In this document: piece after piece, positions 9,759 to 22,178 of the stretch
Layout: every line of letters starts with the position of its first letter
Position numbering within the stretch: position 1 is the first letter of the stretch
Assembly (NCBI GenBank): GCA_963775015.1
Contig: CAVZHI010000012.1
Location: 62,001-126,000, forward strand
Reading direction: 5' to 3'
DNA from: JAEMQF01 sp963775015
GTDB taxonomy: Bacteria; Pseudomonadota; Gammaproteobacteria; Burkholderiales; Burkholderiaceae_C
DNA length: 64,000 nucleotides
Notes under the pieces: model-generated
Seen by the model: only the letters and a program-made list of their open reading frames with translations
Database searches by the model: none
What the model was told of the DNA's origin: nothing
Program-made: the position numbers and the translations under genes

Positions 9759-11493
9759 CTAGTTCGCAGGCCTGCTCATGCCGCCGAGCGCGTGCATCGA
9801 TCCCGCCGCCGCCCGACTCTCCTCCTGCAATCGCAACACCCGCCGCTGCACCTTGCCCGTCGTCGTCATCGGCAAGGCGTCGATGAACTCGATCTCTTTC
9901 GGGTATTCGTACGGCGCGAGCTTGCCGCGCACGTGGTCTTGGAGTTCCGCGATGAGCGCATCCGACGCCACGATGGCCGGCGGCGAGTACGACGTAGGCC
10001 TTGACGATGGCGCCGCGCTCCGGGTCAGGCTTGGGAACCACTGCCGCGTTCGCCACCGCCGGATGTTTGACGAGGCAGTTCTCGACTTCGCTCGGCCCGA
10101 TGCGGTAACCCGCGGCCTTGAACATGTCGTCGCTGCGGCCCTGGTACCAGAAGTAGCCCTGCGCGTCCATCACGGCCATGTCGCCGGTGCGGCACCAGCT
10201 GTCGTCGACGTTGCCGGTGAACTTGGCGCGAGTCGCCTCCTCGTTCTTCCAGTAGCCGAGGAAGAACACCGGGTCCGGCGCGCCGTGCACGTCGCGCCGG
10301 TGCACTGCCACGTCGCCGGCGACGCCGCTCGGGCACTCGCGCCCCGCGTCGTCGATCACGGCGATGCGGTGCCCGGGGTAGGGCCGGCCCATGCTGCCGG
10401 GGCGCGCCGGCCAAGCGGGGTGGCGGCGGCCCTTGGCGTCGACGTAGGAACCGCAATTGCCGACGAGGTAGTTGATCTCGGTCTGGCCGAACATCTCGTT
10501 CACGCTCACGCCGAGTTCGTTGCGGCAATAGTCGAACACGGTGTCGCCGACCGCCTCGCCCGCGCTCATGATGGCGCGCAGGCGCAGCCGGTACTTCTTC
10601 TTCGGCTGCGGCTCGGCCTTCAGCATCGCTTTGAGCGCAGTCGGGAACAGAAACGTGTGCGTCACGCCGTGGCGTTGCATCAGCTCGAACGCCTGTTGCG
10701 GCGCGAAGCGGCCCTGGTAGCCGACGATGGCGCGCCCGAAATAGAGCGTCGGCAGGAGCGCGTCCATGAGCCCACCGGTCCACGCCCAATCGGCCGGTGA
10801 CCAGAACGTGTTCGCGCCGTGCGGAAACCAGTTCTGGCTGCAGACGAAGCCGCTCAGGTTGCCGATCAGCGCGCGATGCGGAACGAGTGCGCCTTTCGGA
10901 GGGCCGGTGGTTCCGCTCGTGTAGATGAGCATCGCCGGATCGTCGGCATTCGTCTGCACCGCAGCGAATGGGGACGATTCGCGCAGCAGCAGTTCGCGCC
11001 AGTCGGTATCGCCCTGACGCGCCGCGTCGCCTGCGGCGATGACGTGGCGCAGCAGCGGGCACGAGGCGCGCACGGCAAGCAGGTTTGCGATCGACGTTTC
11101 GTCAGCGATTGCGATCACCGCTTCGCTGTGCTGGAGGCGGTATTGCAGCGGATCGGGGCCGAACAGCATCGTGAGCGGCATCGCGACCGCGCCGATCTTG
11201 TACAGCGCCATGTGCGAGACCGCGGTCTCGAAGCGCTGCGGCATGATGATCGCGACCCGATCGCCGCGTTGCACGCCCAGCCTCAAGAGCGCGTTCGCGA
11301 GGCGATTGGCGTTCTGGTCGAGGTCAGCGTAAGTGAAGCGCCCGGCGCGGCCGTCTTCATGTTCGTAGTGGATCGCCACCGCGTGCGGCGTGTCGCGCGC
11401 CCAGCGTGCGCAACAGACTTCGGCGATGTTGAACGTTTTCGGAACCTGCCAGCGAAAGCCGGCGTGCAATGTGGTGTAGGCAGCGTGGGGCAT
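9759..11493 (-). CDS. Acyl-CoA synthetase (AMP-binding), one frameshift
   Basis: ATP-dependent acyl/acetyl-CoA synthetase of about 577 residues that activates a carboxylate through an acyl-AMP. Motifs in order: IYTSGTTGPPKGAL (P-loop-like A3), SPADWAWTGG, EMFGQTEINYLVG (A5), WCRTGDMAVMD (A7), RSDDMFKAAGYRIGP (A8) and the catalytic Lys in MTTTGKVQRR (A10). The sequence most resembles the AcsA/medium-chain type. The last ~70 residues lie in another frame, joined near 9972 by one extra base at GHRG / VASDALI. Its substrate is not determined. It is transcribed towards, and 122 bases from, the CHAT gene start, so co-transcription is possible. Confidence 0.85.
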
Positions 11494-11533
11494 GGCCGCA
11501 GCCTAGCCGCAGGTTCAGCGCGTGCCCATCGGG

Positions 11534-12130
11534 TCAAGTGCGTAGTGGTTTGGGCGCGCCGTCGTTGAGTGGTGTGCCGGGCACTCCGGGCGGGCCGAAC
11601 GCCTGCAGCGCAGCTCCGGTGATGCGGCAAATCCGCCAATCGGGCATGACGGTCGCGCCCATGCGCTCGTAGAAGCGGATCGCGTTCGCGTTCCAATCCA
11701 GAACGCTCCATTCGAAGCGGCCATAGTTGCGCTCCACCGCCAGGCGCGCCAGGCGCGTCAGCAGCGCCTCGCCGATGCCCTGGCCGCGCTGCGTGGTCTT
11801 CACGTACAGGTCTTCCAGGTACAGACCGGGCTGGGCGAGGAAGGTCGAGAAGTTGGTGAAGAACAGGGCGAAGCCGACGACGCTGCCGCGCTGCCCCGGG
11901 GCGTCGCCCACTGCGGCAAGCTCGGCGACGATGCATTCGGCGGCGGGCTTTTCGCCGAACAGGTGCGGTCGCAACTTCTCCGGCGTGACTTGCAGCAGGT
12001 GCGTGAGTTTTTCGAAATCGGCGAGCTCGCGGATCAGTTCGACGATCGCTTCAACGTCGCGCAATTGCGCCGGGCGGAGCAGCAATCGCGCTGCGATCGG
12101 GTTGGCAGTGGGGGGGGCGGAGGTGGGCAT
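11534..12130 (-). CDS. GNAT family N-acetyltransferase
   Basis: Acetyl-CoA-dependent N-acetyltransferase of 198 residues. The core runs from LLLRPAQLRDVEAIVELIRELADFE to the acetyl-CoA loop TTQRGQGIGEALL (about residue 130) and then ERMGATVMPDW. The overall layout, with an acidic ELADFEKL helix and the VLDWNANAIRFYERMGA block, is that of the diamine/thialysine acetyltransferase group (SSAT-like), but the substrate cannot be assigned. It stands divergent from the alpha/beta hydrolase gene and 40 bases upstream of the acyl-CoA synthetase start. Confidence 0.85.
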   Translation of the reverse strand: MPTSAPPTANPIAARLLLRPAQLRDVEAIVELIRELADFEKLTHLLQVTPEKLRPHLFGEKPAAECIVAELAAVGDAPGQRGSVVGFALFFTNFSTFLAQPGLYLEDLYVKTTQRGQGIGEALLTRLARLAVERNYGRFEWSVLDWNANAIRFYERMGATVMPDWRICRITGAALQAFGPPGVPGTPLNDGAPKPLRT

Positions 12131-12186
12131 GGTTCAGATTGTGGCAGCAGGCACGCGCGCCACGCCGCCTGCCCTACAGTGCGGGG

Positions 12187-13110
12187 ATGAACAAGCCCTA
12201 TACCGTGCTGCGCGAACCGGCGCACCACCACGACACGCTGCGCGGGCTGCGCTATCACACGCTGCACTGGGGGAATCCGAGCCTGGCGAGCGCATCGCGC
12301 CCGCCGCTCATCATGGCGCATGGCTGGATGGACGTGGGCGCGTCGTTCCAGTTTGTCGTCGACGCACTTGCGGCGCTCGAAGGGCCGGTGCGCTATGTGA
12401 TTGCCCTGGACTGGCGCGGCTTCGGCCTGACGCAAACGCCCGCTGCCGATTGTTATTGGTTCCCCGATTACCTGGGCGACCTCGACGCGCTGCTTCACCT
12501 CGTGTCGCCGGATGCGCCGGTGGACCTGCTCGGCCACAGCATGGGCGGCAACGTCGCCATGACGTACGCCGGCGTGCGCCCGCAGCGCGTGCGCAAGCTG
12601 ATCAACCTCGAGGGCTTCGGCATGCCGCGCACGACGCCGAGCACCGCGCCGGACCGCTACGCAAAGTGGCTCGACGAACTTCGCGAGCCGGCGCGGCTGC
12701 GCAGTTACGAGAGCGTGCAAGCCGTTGCCGAGCGCCTGCGCAAGACAAACCCGCGCCTGCCCGAAGAACGCGCGGCGTGGCTCGCGCCACATTGGTCGCG
12801 CCAGCAGCAAGACGGGCAGTGGGAACTGCTCGGCGACCCAGCGCACAAGCGCGTGAATCCGGTGCAGCACCAGGTCGAAGAATCGCTCGCGTGCTGGAAG
12901 CGCATCACCGCGCCACTGCTCTGGGTCGAGGGCGACCGCACCGACATCGGCAAGTCGTGGAGCGGCCGCTACACACGCGACGAGTTCGAAGCGCGCCTGG
13001 CGCATGTGGCGAGCGTGCAGAAGCAGCGCCTGATGGACGCCGGCCACATGCTGCACCACGACCAGCCCGAAGCGCTGGCACGCTGCATCAGCGCCTTCCT
13101 CGACGCCTGA
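12187..13110 (+). CDS. Alpha/beta hydrolase
   Basis: Hydrolase of the alpha/beta fold, 307 residues, cytoplasmic. Start ATG 12187 follows a GGGG run and gives MNKPYTVLREP. The catalytic triad can be placed: Ser in GHSMGGN (about residue 120), Asp in VEGDRTD and His in DAGHMLHHD near the end; the oxyanion loop is HGWMDV. The bulky DWRGFGLTQ strand-loop is typical of epoxide hydrolase/haloalkane dehalogenase-like esterases. No neighbour indicates a substrate. Confidence 0.85.
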   Translation: MNKPYTVLREPAHHHDTLRGLRYHTLHWGNPSLASASRPPLIMAHGWMDVGASFQFVVDALAALEGPVRYVIALDWRGFGLTQTPAADCYWFPDYLGDLDALLHLVSPDAPVDLLGHSMGGNVAMTYAGVRPQRVRKLINLEGFGMPRTTPSTAPDRYAKWLDELREPARLRSYESVQAVAERLRKTNPRLPEERAAWLAPHWSRQQQDGQWELLGDPAHKRVNPVQHQVEESLACWKRITAPLLWVEGDRTDIGKSWSGRYTRDEFEARLAHVASVQKQRLMDAGHMLHHDQPEALARCISAFLDA

Positions 13111-13191
13111 GCGACGCACGGCCTCGCGGCGCGACTCGCCCCCATGTCAAAATCGCCGCCTTCTTTCTCTTTCACCGAAGCGGGCTTCCCC

Positions 13192-14296
13192 ATGGACATC
13201 GAACATGTCAACGCGATCGCCAACTCACTGGCCGATCTGACACAACGCACGCTCGCCCTCCGGGGGTATCTTTGACTACGACCGCAAAGCGCTGCGCCTG
13301 AACGAAGTCAACGCCGCGCTCGAGAACCCGAAGGTCTGGGACGAACCGAAGCGCGCGCAGGAGCTCGGGCGCGAGAAGCGCATCCTGGAAACCGTCGTCC
13401 AGACGATCGACCACCTGACGAGCAACCTCGCCGACAACACCGAACTGTTCGAGATGTCGAAAGCCGAAGACGACTTCGCCGGCATCAAGTCGATCGAGCT
13501 CGAGGCCGCCAAGTTGGAGGCGAGCGTGGCCGAGATGGAGTTTCGGCGCATGTTCAACAACCCTGCCGACCCGAGCAATTGTTTTCTCGATCTGCAGGCC
13601 GGCGCCGGCGGCACCGAGGCGTGCGACTGGGCGCAGATGTTGCTCCGCCAATACCTGCGCTACTGCGAGCGCAAGGGCTTCAAGGCCGAAGTGATGGAGA
13701 TGAGCGAAGGCGATGTCGCCGGGATCCGCAGCGCGACGATCAAGATCGAAGGCGAATACGCGTTCGGCCTGCTGCGCACCGAAACCGGCGTGCACCGCTT
13801 GGTGCGCAAGAGCCCGTTCGACTCGGCCGGCGGGCGCCACACGAGTTTTGCGAGCGTCTTTGTCTACCCCGAAGTCGACGACTCGATCGAGATCGACATC
13901 AACCCGGCCGACGTTCGCACCGACACGTTCCGCGCCAGCGGCGCCGGCGGCCAGCACATCAACAAGACCGATTCCGCGGTGCGGCTCACGCACATCCCGA
14001 CGAACATCGTCGTGCAATGCCAGAACGACCGCAGCCAGCACCGCAATCGCGACGAGGCGTGGCAGATGCTGCGCTCGCGCCTCTACGAACACGAAATGCG
14101 AATCCAGAAAGCGGCGCAGCAAAAGCTGGAAGACAGCAAGACGGATGTGGGTTGGGGTCACCAGATCCGCTCCTACGTTCTCGACCAGAGCCGCATCAAG
14201 GACTTGCGCACGAACGTGGAGATCAGCAACACGCAGAAAGTGCTCGACGGCGATCTGGATCAGCTGATCGAGGCAAGTTTGAAGCAGGGGGTTTGA
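13192..14296 (+). CDS. prfB: Peptide chain release factor 2, with programmed +1 frameshift
   Basis: RF2 recognises UGA and UAA stop codons and triggers peptidyl-tRNA hydrolysis. ATG 13192 opens a 27-codon reading frame that stops at UGA 13273-13275; after a +1 shift the frame continues to 14296, giving 367 residues, the normal RF2 length. The stop-recognition tripeptide SPF (in KSPFDSAGG) and the hydrolysis motif GGQ (in GAGGQHINKT) are both present. The internal UGA lets RF2 level regulate its own synthesis: when RF2 is scarce, ribosomes pause and shift. This is true recoding, unlike the other frameshifts in this window. Confidence 0.97.
13261..13276 (+). promoter_or_regulatory. prfB: RF2 recoding signal
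   Basis: The sequence CGGGGGTATCTTTGAC holds the conserved elements: a Shine-Dalgarno-like GGGGG, the slippery codon CTT, the in-frame TGA and the following C that weakens termination. It is the known RF2 site form (AGGGGGTATCTTTGAC in E. coli) with one base changed. The ribosome slips from CUU to UUU and reads GAC next. Confidence 0.96.
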
Positions 14297-14354
14297 CGTG
14301 GCCTGTGCCTGGCCTGTGCCGTCACCCCAACCGAACTGAAGAAAGAACTACATC

Positions 14355-17027
14355 ATGCTGCGTGAAGGCAATGCAACGCTCGTGCGCCGCGAGGAGTACC
14401 GCGCGCCGGCGTACTGGATCCGCTCGGTGGAGCTGAGCTTCGACCTGGACCCGGCGAAAACGCTCGTCATCAACCGCATGCGCATCGAGCGCAACCCGGC
14501 GCTGGCGGGCGAGCCGCAGGCGCTGCGCCTGCACGGCGAAGAACTGAACTTGTCGCGCGTGCTCGCAAACGGCGAGTCGGTGTCGTTCCGCCATGACAAC
14601 GGCGACCTCGTGATCGACAACCCGCCGCCGGGTGAGTTCCTGCTCGAGATCCGCAACACCTGCGCGCCGGAGAAGAACACGCAGCTGAGTGGCCTCTACA
14701 CCTCGGGCGGCGGGTTCTTCACGCAGAACGAGGCGGAGGGCTTTCGCCGCATCACGTATTTTCTGGACCGGCCGGACGTGATGGCGGTCTACACCGTTCT
14801 GCTGCGCGCCGACAAGGCGAAGTACCCGGTGTTGCTCAGCAACGGCAACCTGATTGAAGGCGGCGACTTGGACGGCGGGCGCCACTTCGCGAAATGGCAC
14901 GACCCGCACCCCAAGCCGAGCTACCTGTTTGCCCTCGTCGCCGCGGATCTGGTGGCGCGCGAGCAGCGCGTGCGCAGCCGCGCCGGCACCGAGCATGTGC
15001 TGCAGATCTACGTGCGCCGCGGCGACCTGGAGAAGACCGAACACGCGATGAACTCGCTCGTCGCCGCACTCGCCTGGGACGAAGCGCGCTTCAACCTGAG
15101 CCTGGATCTGGAGCGCTTCATGGTCGTCGCGGTGAGCGACTTCAACGGCGGCGCGATGGAGAACAAGGGCCTGAACATCTTCAATACGCGCTACGTTCTC
15201 GCCAGCCCCGCAACCGCCGACGACGCCGACTTCGCGGCGATCGAATCGGTGATCGGCCACGAGTACTTTCACAATTGGACCGGGAACCGCGTCACCTGCC
15301 GCGACTGGTTTCAGCTGAGTCTGAAAGAAGGCTTGACCGTGTTTCGCGATCAGGAATTTTCGATGGACATGGCGGCCTCGAGCAGCGCGCGCGCCGTGAA
15401 GCGAATCGACGACGTGAGCGCGCTGCGCGAGAGCCAGTTCGCCGAAGACGCGGGACCGATGGCGCACCCGGTGCGGCCGGATGCGTATCTGTCGATCGAC
15501 AATTTCTACACCATGACGGTGTATGAGAAAGGCGCCGAAGTCGTGCGCATGATGCACACGCTCGTCGGGCGCGACGGCTTTGCCGCGGGAATGAAACTCT
15601 ATTTCGAACGCTTCGACGGCCAGGCCGTGACGTGCGACGACTTCGCGCAGGCGATCGCCGACGCGAACCCGGGCAGCGAACTCGCGACCCGGCTCGAGCC
15701 CTTCAAGCGCTGGTACGCACAGGCCGGGACGCCGCGGATCAGCGCACGTGGCCGTTATGACGCCGCGGCGCGAAGCTATACGCTGGACTTCGAACAACGC
15801 GGCGCAGCCAGTGCGCTGCCGCAAGTGATTCCGCTCGCGCTGGGCCTGCTCGCGCGCGACGGCCAACCCTTGCCGCTGCACGTGGCGGGCAGCGACTCCG
15901 GCGCGGCGCCGCTGCAACAACACCTGTTCGTCTTCGATCAGGCGCGCGCGAGCCTCACCTTCACGGGCGTCGACAGCGAGCCGGTTCCCTCGCTGCTGCG
16001 CGGCTTCTCGGCGCCCGTCGTTCTCGACGACGGACTCGACGACGCCGACCTGCTGGTGCTGCTCGAACACGACAGCGACCCGTTCAACCGCTGGGAAGCC
16101 GGCCAGCGCCTCGCGCTGCGCTGCATGCTCGGCGCGATCCGCAGCAGCAGCGAACCGCTGCTCGACGAACGCCATGTCGGCGCGATGCGCAGCGTGCTGC
16201 GCCACGCGCTGCTCGACGCTGCGTTCAAGGAACGTGTGCTCACGCCACCGTCTGAAGCGTATGTGGCGGAGCAACTCGAGTCGCTCGACCCGCAGCGCGT
16301 GCACGCGGTGCGCGAACGATATCGCGTGCAACTCGCGCAAGCGCTGCGCGACGACTGGGCCTGGGCGTTCGACTCGCACCAGGTGGCCGGCGGCTACTCT
16401 CCCGACGCACAGAGCGCGGGCCGGCGCGCGCTGGCCAATCTCTCCTTGGCGATGTTGTGCCTGGACGGGCAGGCGAGCAGCAACGCCGCTTGGCCGCAGC
16501 GCGCCCTGGCACGCTGCGTCGCAGCGGGCCACATGACCGACTGCCAAGGCGCGCTCGACGCACTCATCCACAGCCACAGCGAGCTTGCGGCACCCGGGCT
16601 GCAAAGCTTTTTCGAGCGCTTCCGGCACGAGCCGCTCGTGCTCGACAAATGGTTCAAGCTGCAGGCGCTCGCGCCGGAGCAGAGCGGCCAGGTGTTCAGC
16701 CGCGTTCGCGCGCTGTTGCAGCACCCGGATTTTTCGCTGCTCAACCCGAACCGGGTGCGCAGCCTGGTGGCGGCGTTCTGCAACCTCAACCCGGCGGCGT
16801 TTCACCGCAGCGACGCCGCGGGCTATGTGTTCTGGAGCGAGCAGGTGCTCGCGCTGGACGCGATCAACCCGAAACTCGCGGCGCGCCTGGCGCGCGCGAT
16901 GGACCGCTGGAAACGCCTCGCCGAACCCTACCGCAGCGCCGCGCGCGAGGCGATCAACCGCGTCCAGGCTCGCGCCGATCTGTCCAGCGACGTGCGCGAA
17001 ATCGTCAACCACGCCTTGCAGAACTGA
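14355..17027 (+). CDS. pepN: Aminopeptidase N
   Basis: Zinc metallo-aminopeptidase of the M1 family, 890 residues, cytoplasmic; trims N-terminal residues from peptides late in protein turnover. The exopeptidase motif is GGAMENKGLN and the zinc site is HEYFHNWTGN followed by Glu in LKEGLTVFRDQEFS. The C-terminal half is the long alpha-helical DUF3458-type region seen in gammaproteobacterial PepN. Length and start (MLREGNATLVRREEY) match the family. It lies 58 bases downstream of prfB. Confidence 0.95.
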   Translation: MLREGNATLVRREEYRAPAYWIRSVELSFDLDPAKTLVINRMRIERNPALAGEPQALRLHGEELNLSRVLANGESVSFRHDNGDLVIDNPPPGEFLLEIRNTCAPEKNTQLSGLYTSGGGFFTQNEAEGFRRITYFLDRPDVMAVYTVLLRADKAKYPVLLSNGNLIEGGDLDGGRHFAKWHDPHPKPSYLFALVAADLVAREQRVRSRAGTEHVLQIYVRRGDLEKTEHAMNSLVAALAWDEARFNLSLDLERFMVVAVSDFNGGAMENKGLNIFNTRYVLASPATADDADFAAIESVIGHEYFHNWTGNRVTCRDWFQLSLKEGLTVFRDQEFSMDMAASSSARAVKRIDDVSALRESQFAEDAGPMAHPVRPDAYLSIDNFYTMTVYEKGAEVVRMMHTLVGRDGFAAGMKLYFERFDGQAVTCDDFAQAIADANPGSELATRLEPFKRWYAQAGTPRISARGRYDAAARSYTLDFEQRGAASALPQVIPLALGLLARDGQPLPLHVAGSDSGAAPLQQHLFVFDQARASLTFTGVDSEPVPSLLRGFSAPVVLDDGLDDADLLVLLEHDSDPFNRWEAGQRLALRCMLGAIRSSSEPLLDERHVGAMRSVLRHALLDAAFKERVLTPPSEAYVAEQLESLDPQRVHAVRERYRVQLAQALRDDWAWAFDSHQVAGGYSPDAQSAGRRALANLSLAMLCLDGQASSNAAWPQRALARCVAAGHMTDCQGALDALIHSHSELAAPGLQSFFERFRHEPLVLDKWFKLQALAPEQSGQVFSRVRALLQHPDFSLLNPNRVRSLVAAFCNLNPAAFHRSDAAGYVFWSEQVLALDAINPKLAARLARAMDRWKRLAEPYRSAAREAINRVQARADLSSDVREIVNHALQN

Positions 17028-17054
17028 GGCCGAAAAAGCGAAGAGGAGACCGAC

Positions 17055-18317
17055 ATGGCGACCCAGACCACCAACGCCTTCTACGCCCAAAGCGGCGGCG
17101 TCACCGCCGTCATCAACGCGTCGGCGTGCGGCGTGATCCAGACCGCGCGCGCGAACAAAAGCCGGATCGGCAAAGTCTTCGCCGGGCGCAACGGCATCAT
17201 CGGCGCGCTCACCGAAGACCTGATCGACACGAGCAAAGAGAGCGCGAGCGCGATCGAAGGCCTGCGCAGCACGCCTTCGGGCGCGTTCGGCTCGTGCCGC
17301 TACAAACTCAAGTCGCTCGAAGCGAACCGGCGCGAATACGAGCGCCTGATCGAAGTCTTCAAGGCGCATGGCATCGGCTATTTTTTCTACAACGGCGGCG
17401 GCGACTCGGCCGACACCTGCTTCAAGATCAGCCAGCTCTCGAGCAGCATGGGCTATGCCCTGCAAGCGATCCACGTGCCCAAGACCGTCGACAACGATTT
17501 GCCGATCACCGACTGCTGCCCCGGCTTCGGCTCGGTCGCGAAGTACGTTGCCGTCTCGACCTTGGAGGCGTCGTTCGACGTGCGCTCGATGTGCAAGACG
17601 TCGACGAAAGTGTTCGTCGTCGAAGTCATGGGGCGCCACGCGGGCTGGATCGCTGCTGCGGGCGGGCTCGTCGAAGACCACGGCATTCCGGTCGTGATCC
17701 TGTTCCCCGAGATCGAGTTCGATCAGAAGAAGTTCGTCGCGCGTGTCGATGCACTCGTCAAGAAGCACGGCTACTGCACCGTCGTCGTTTCGGAAGGCTG
17801 CCACCACGCCGACGGAACCTTCCTCGCCGAACAGGGCACGCGCGACGCGTTCGGCCACGCCCAGCTCGGCGGCGCGGCCCCGGTGGTGGCAGGCATCGTC
17901 AAGGACGCGCTCGGCGTGAAGTTCCACTGGGCCGTCGCCGACTACCTGCAACGCGCAGCGCGCCATGTCGCATCGAAGACCGACGTGAAGCAGGCCTACG
18001 AGCTGGGAAAACGCGCCGTCGAACTCGCGTTGAAAGGGCACAACGCGGTGATGCCGACGATCGAACGCATCAGCGACGCGCCGTACAAATACCGCATCGG
18101 CGTCGCCGAGCTTTCCAAAGTAGCGAACGTCGAGAAGTTCATGCCGCGCGACTTCATCACTGCGGACGGCTTTGGCATCACCGCCAAGTGCAAGCGCTAT
18201 CTCACGCCGCTGATCCAGGGCGAGGACCCACCCAAATACAAGGGCGGCCTGCCGGTCTACACGACATTGAAGAACGTCGCCGTGGCGAAGAAGCTGCCTG
18301 CATTCGAGGTGAAGTAG
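17055..18317 (+). CDS. Diphosphate-fructose-6-phosphate 1-phosphotransferase / 6-phosphofructokinase
   Basis: Reversible phosphofructokinase of 420 residues that links glycolysis and gluconeogenesis. The start follows GAGGAGACCGAC. Key stretches are SGGVTAVINASACGV at the N-terminus, NGGGDSADTCFK for the nucleotide or pyrophosphate loop, PKTVDNDLPITD with the catalytic Asp, and EVMGRHAGWIAA for the sugar phosphate. The family assignment to the pyrophosphate-dependent group rests on overall layout and the long insertions; I cannot separate PPi from ATP use with certainty by eye. No second PFK is seen here. The tRNA-Thr promoter lies just past its stop. Confidence 0.85.
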   Translation: MATQTTNAFYAQSGGVTAVINASACGVIQTARANKSRIGKVFAGRNGIIGALTEDLIDTSKESASAIEGLRSTPSGAFGSCRYKLKSLEANRREYERLIEVFKAHGIGYFFYNGGGDSADTCFKISQLSSSMGYALQAIHVPKTVDNDLPITDCCPGFGSVAKYVAVSTLEASFDVRSMCKTSTKVFVVEVMGRHAGWIAAAGGLVEDHGIPVVILFPEIEFDQKKFVARVDALVKKHGYCTVVVSEGCHHADGTFLAEQGTRDAFGHAQLGGAAPVVAGIVKDALGVKFHWAVADYLQRAARHVASKTDVKQAYELGKRAVELALKGHNAVMPTIERISDAPYKYRIGVAELSKVANVEKFMPRDFITADGFGITAKCKRYLTPLIQGEDPPKYKGGLPVYTTLKNVAVAKKLPAFEVK

Positions 18318-18327
18318 GGCGGCTGTC

Positions 18328-18333
18328 TATAAT
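18328..18333 (+). promoter_or_regulatory. -10 box of the tRNA-Thr promoter
   Basis: A perfect TATAAT, 17 bases before the first base of the mature tRNA. No good -35 hexamer is seen at the usual distance (CGAGGT at 18305-18310). In this GC-rich sequence a perfect -10 box just before a tRNA gene is unlikely to be chance. Confidence 0.65.
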
Positions 18334-18350
18334 GCGCCGCTTGGCAGAAA

Positions 18351-18426
18351 GCCGGCGTAGCTCAGTTGGTAGAGCAGCGCATTCGTAATGCGAAGGTCGG
18401 GAGTTCGACTCTTCTCGCCGGCACCA
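18351..18426 (+). tRNA. tRNA-Thr (anticodon CGT)
   Basis: 76-base gene with encoded CCA end. Acceptor arms GCCGGCG and CGCCGGC pair fully; the D-arm contains AGCTCAGTTGGTAGAGC; the anticodon loop TTCGTAA at 18382-18388 carries CGT; the T-loop is TTCGACT. The layout is the same as E. coli thrW. It reads ACG codons, which are common in this GC-rich genome. Confidence 0.97.
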
Positions 18427-18435
18427 AACTCCAGA

Positions 18436-18466
18436 GGGCTCGCTGTTCAGCGGGCCCTTTTTTCTT
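18436..18466 (+). terminator. Rho-independent terminator after tRNA-Thr
   Basis: A GC-rich stem (GGGCTCGCTG pairing with CAGCGGGCCC, one G-T wobble) followed by a run of six T and then CTT. It begins ten bases after the tRNA CCA end, so the tRNA is a single-gene transcript. Confidence 0.88.
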
Positions 18467-18470
18467 CGGA

Positions 18471-18707
18471 TCACGCGGGAGGGAGCGGTTCTCGCAGCGG
18501 ACCACGCTCGCCGCCCTGCCCCCACCTGCGCTGCACAAGACTCACCAGCGCGTCGAGCGCGTACCAGGTGGCGAGGAATCCGCCGGCCTCGAGCAAAAAA
18601 CTGTGCCACTTGTAGAAGGTCTCGGCGATCGCCAGCGCTCCCACGAGCGTGGGCGCGTGGCGGAGCCACAGTTGGCGGGCGGGAAGGCGTGAGATCAAGG
18701 CGTACAT
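18471..18707 (-). CDS. Small membrane protein, function unknown
   Basis: Short protein of 78 residues starting MYALISRLPARQ; the ATG at 18705-18707 is preceded by a good site (AGGGGA, 5 bases away). One to two hydrophobic stretches (APTLVGALAIAETFY and LLEAGGFLATWYALDAL) suggest an inner-membrane protein with a basic, Pro-rich tail. I do not recognise a named family. It stands alone between the tRNA terminator and the divergent Asp-box gene. Confidence 0.55.
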   Translation of the reverse strand: MYALISRLPARQLWLRHAPTLVGALAIAETFYKWHSFLLEAGGFLATWYALDALVSLVQRRWGQGGERGPLREPLPPA

Positions 18708-18913
18708 GGGTCCCCTCAGAGGTTGGGAGTTTTTCGGGCGTGCCCGAGCAGCGCGCCAGAAGGCGGCCGATCTAGGTCGATGACAACTCCTGGCGCCGCG
18801 CTTGTCAACGGGTGCAAGCCCGGTGTTGCAGCGGACGCGACGAAGCAGCTCCAATGCGTGTCCGGTCACAGCCCACCCAGGGCAGGTGAAACCCGCACAT
18901 CCGAGGAGACTCC

Positions 18914-22147
<3,234 letters not shown>

Positions 22148-22178
22148 GGCTGCGCCGCGCTGCGATCCGCGCCTCAGA

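Noticed and set aside
13192..13275. Short gene ending at the UGA in prfB
   Set aside because: It is the first part of RF2 read before the programmed shift, not a separate gene.
14298..14320. Direct repeat GGCCTGTGCC before pepN
   Set aside because: Only two short adjacent copies; could be chance and no function is indicated.
14322..18041. 1239-codon antisense frame over pepN and phosphofructokinase
   Set aside because: Low-complexity His/Arg/Val-rich translation typical of an antisense shadow; the genes on the plus strand have catalytic motifs.
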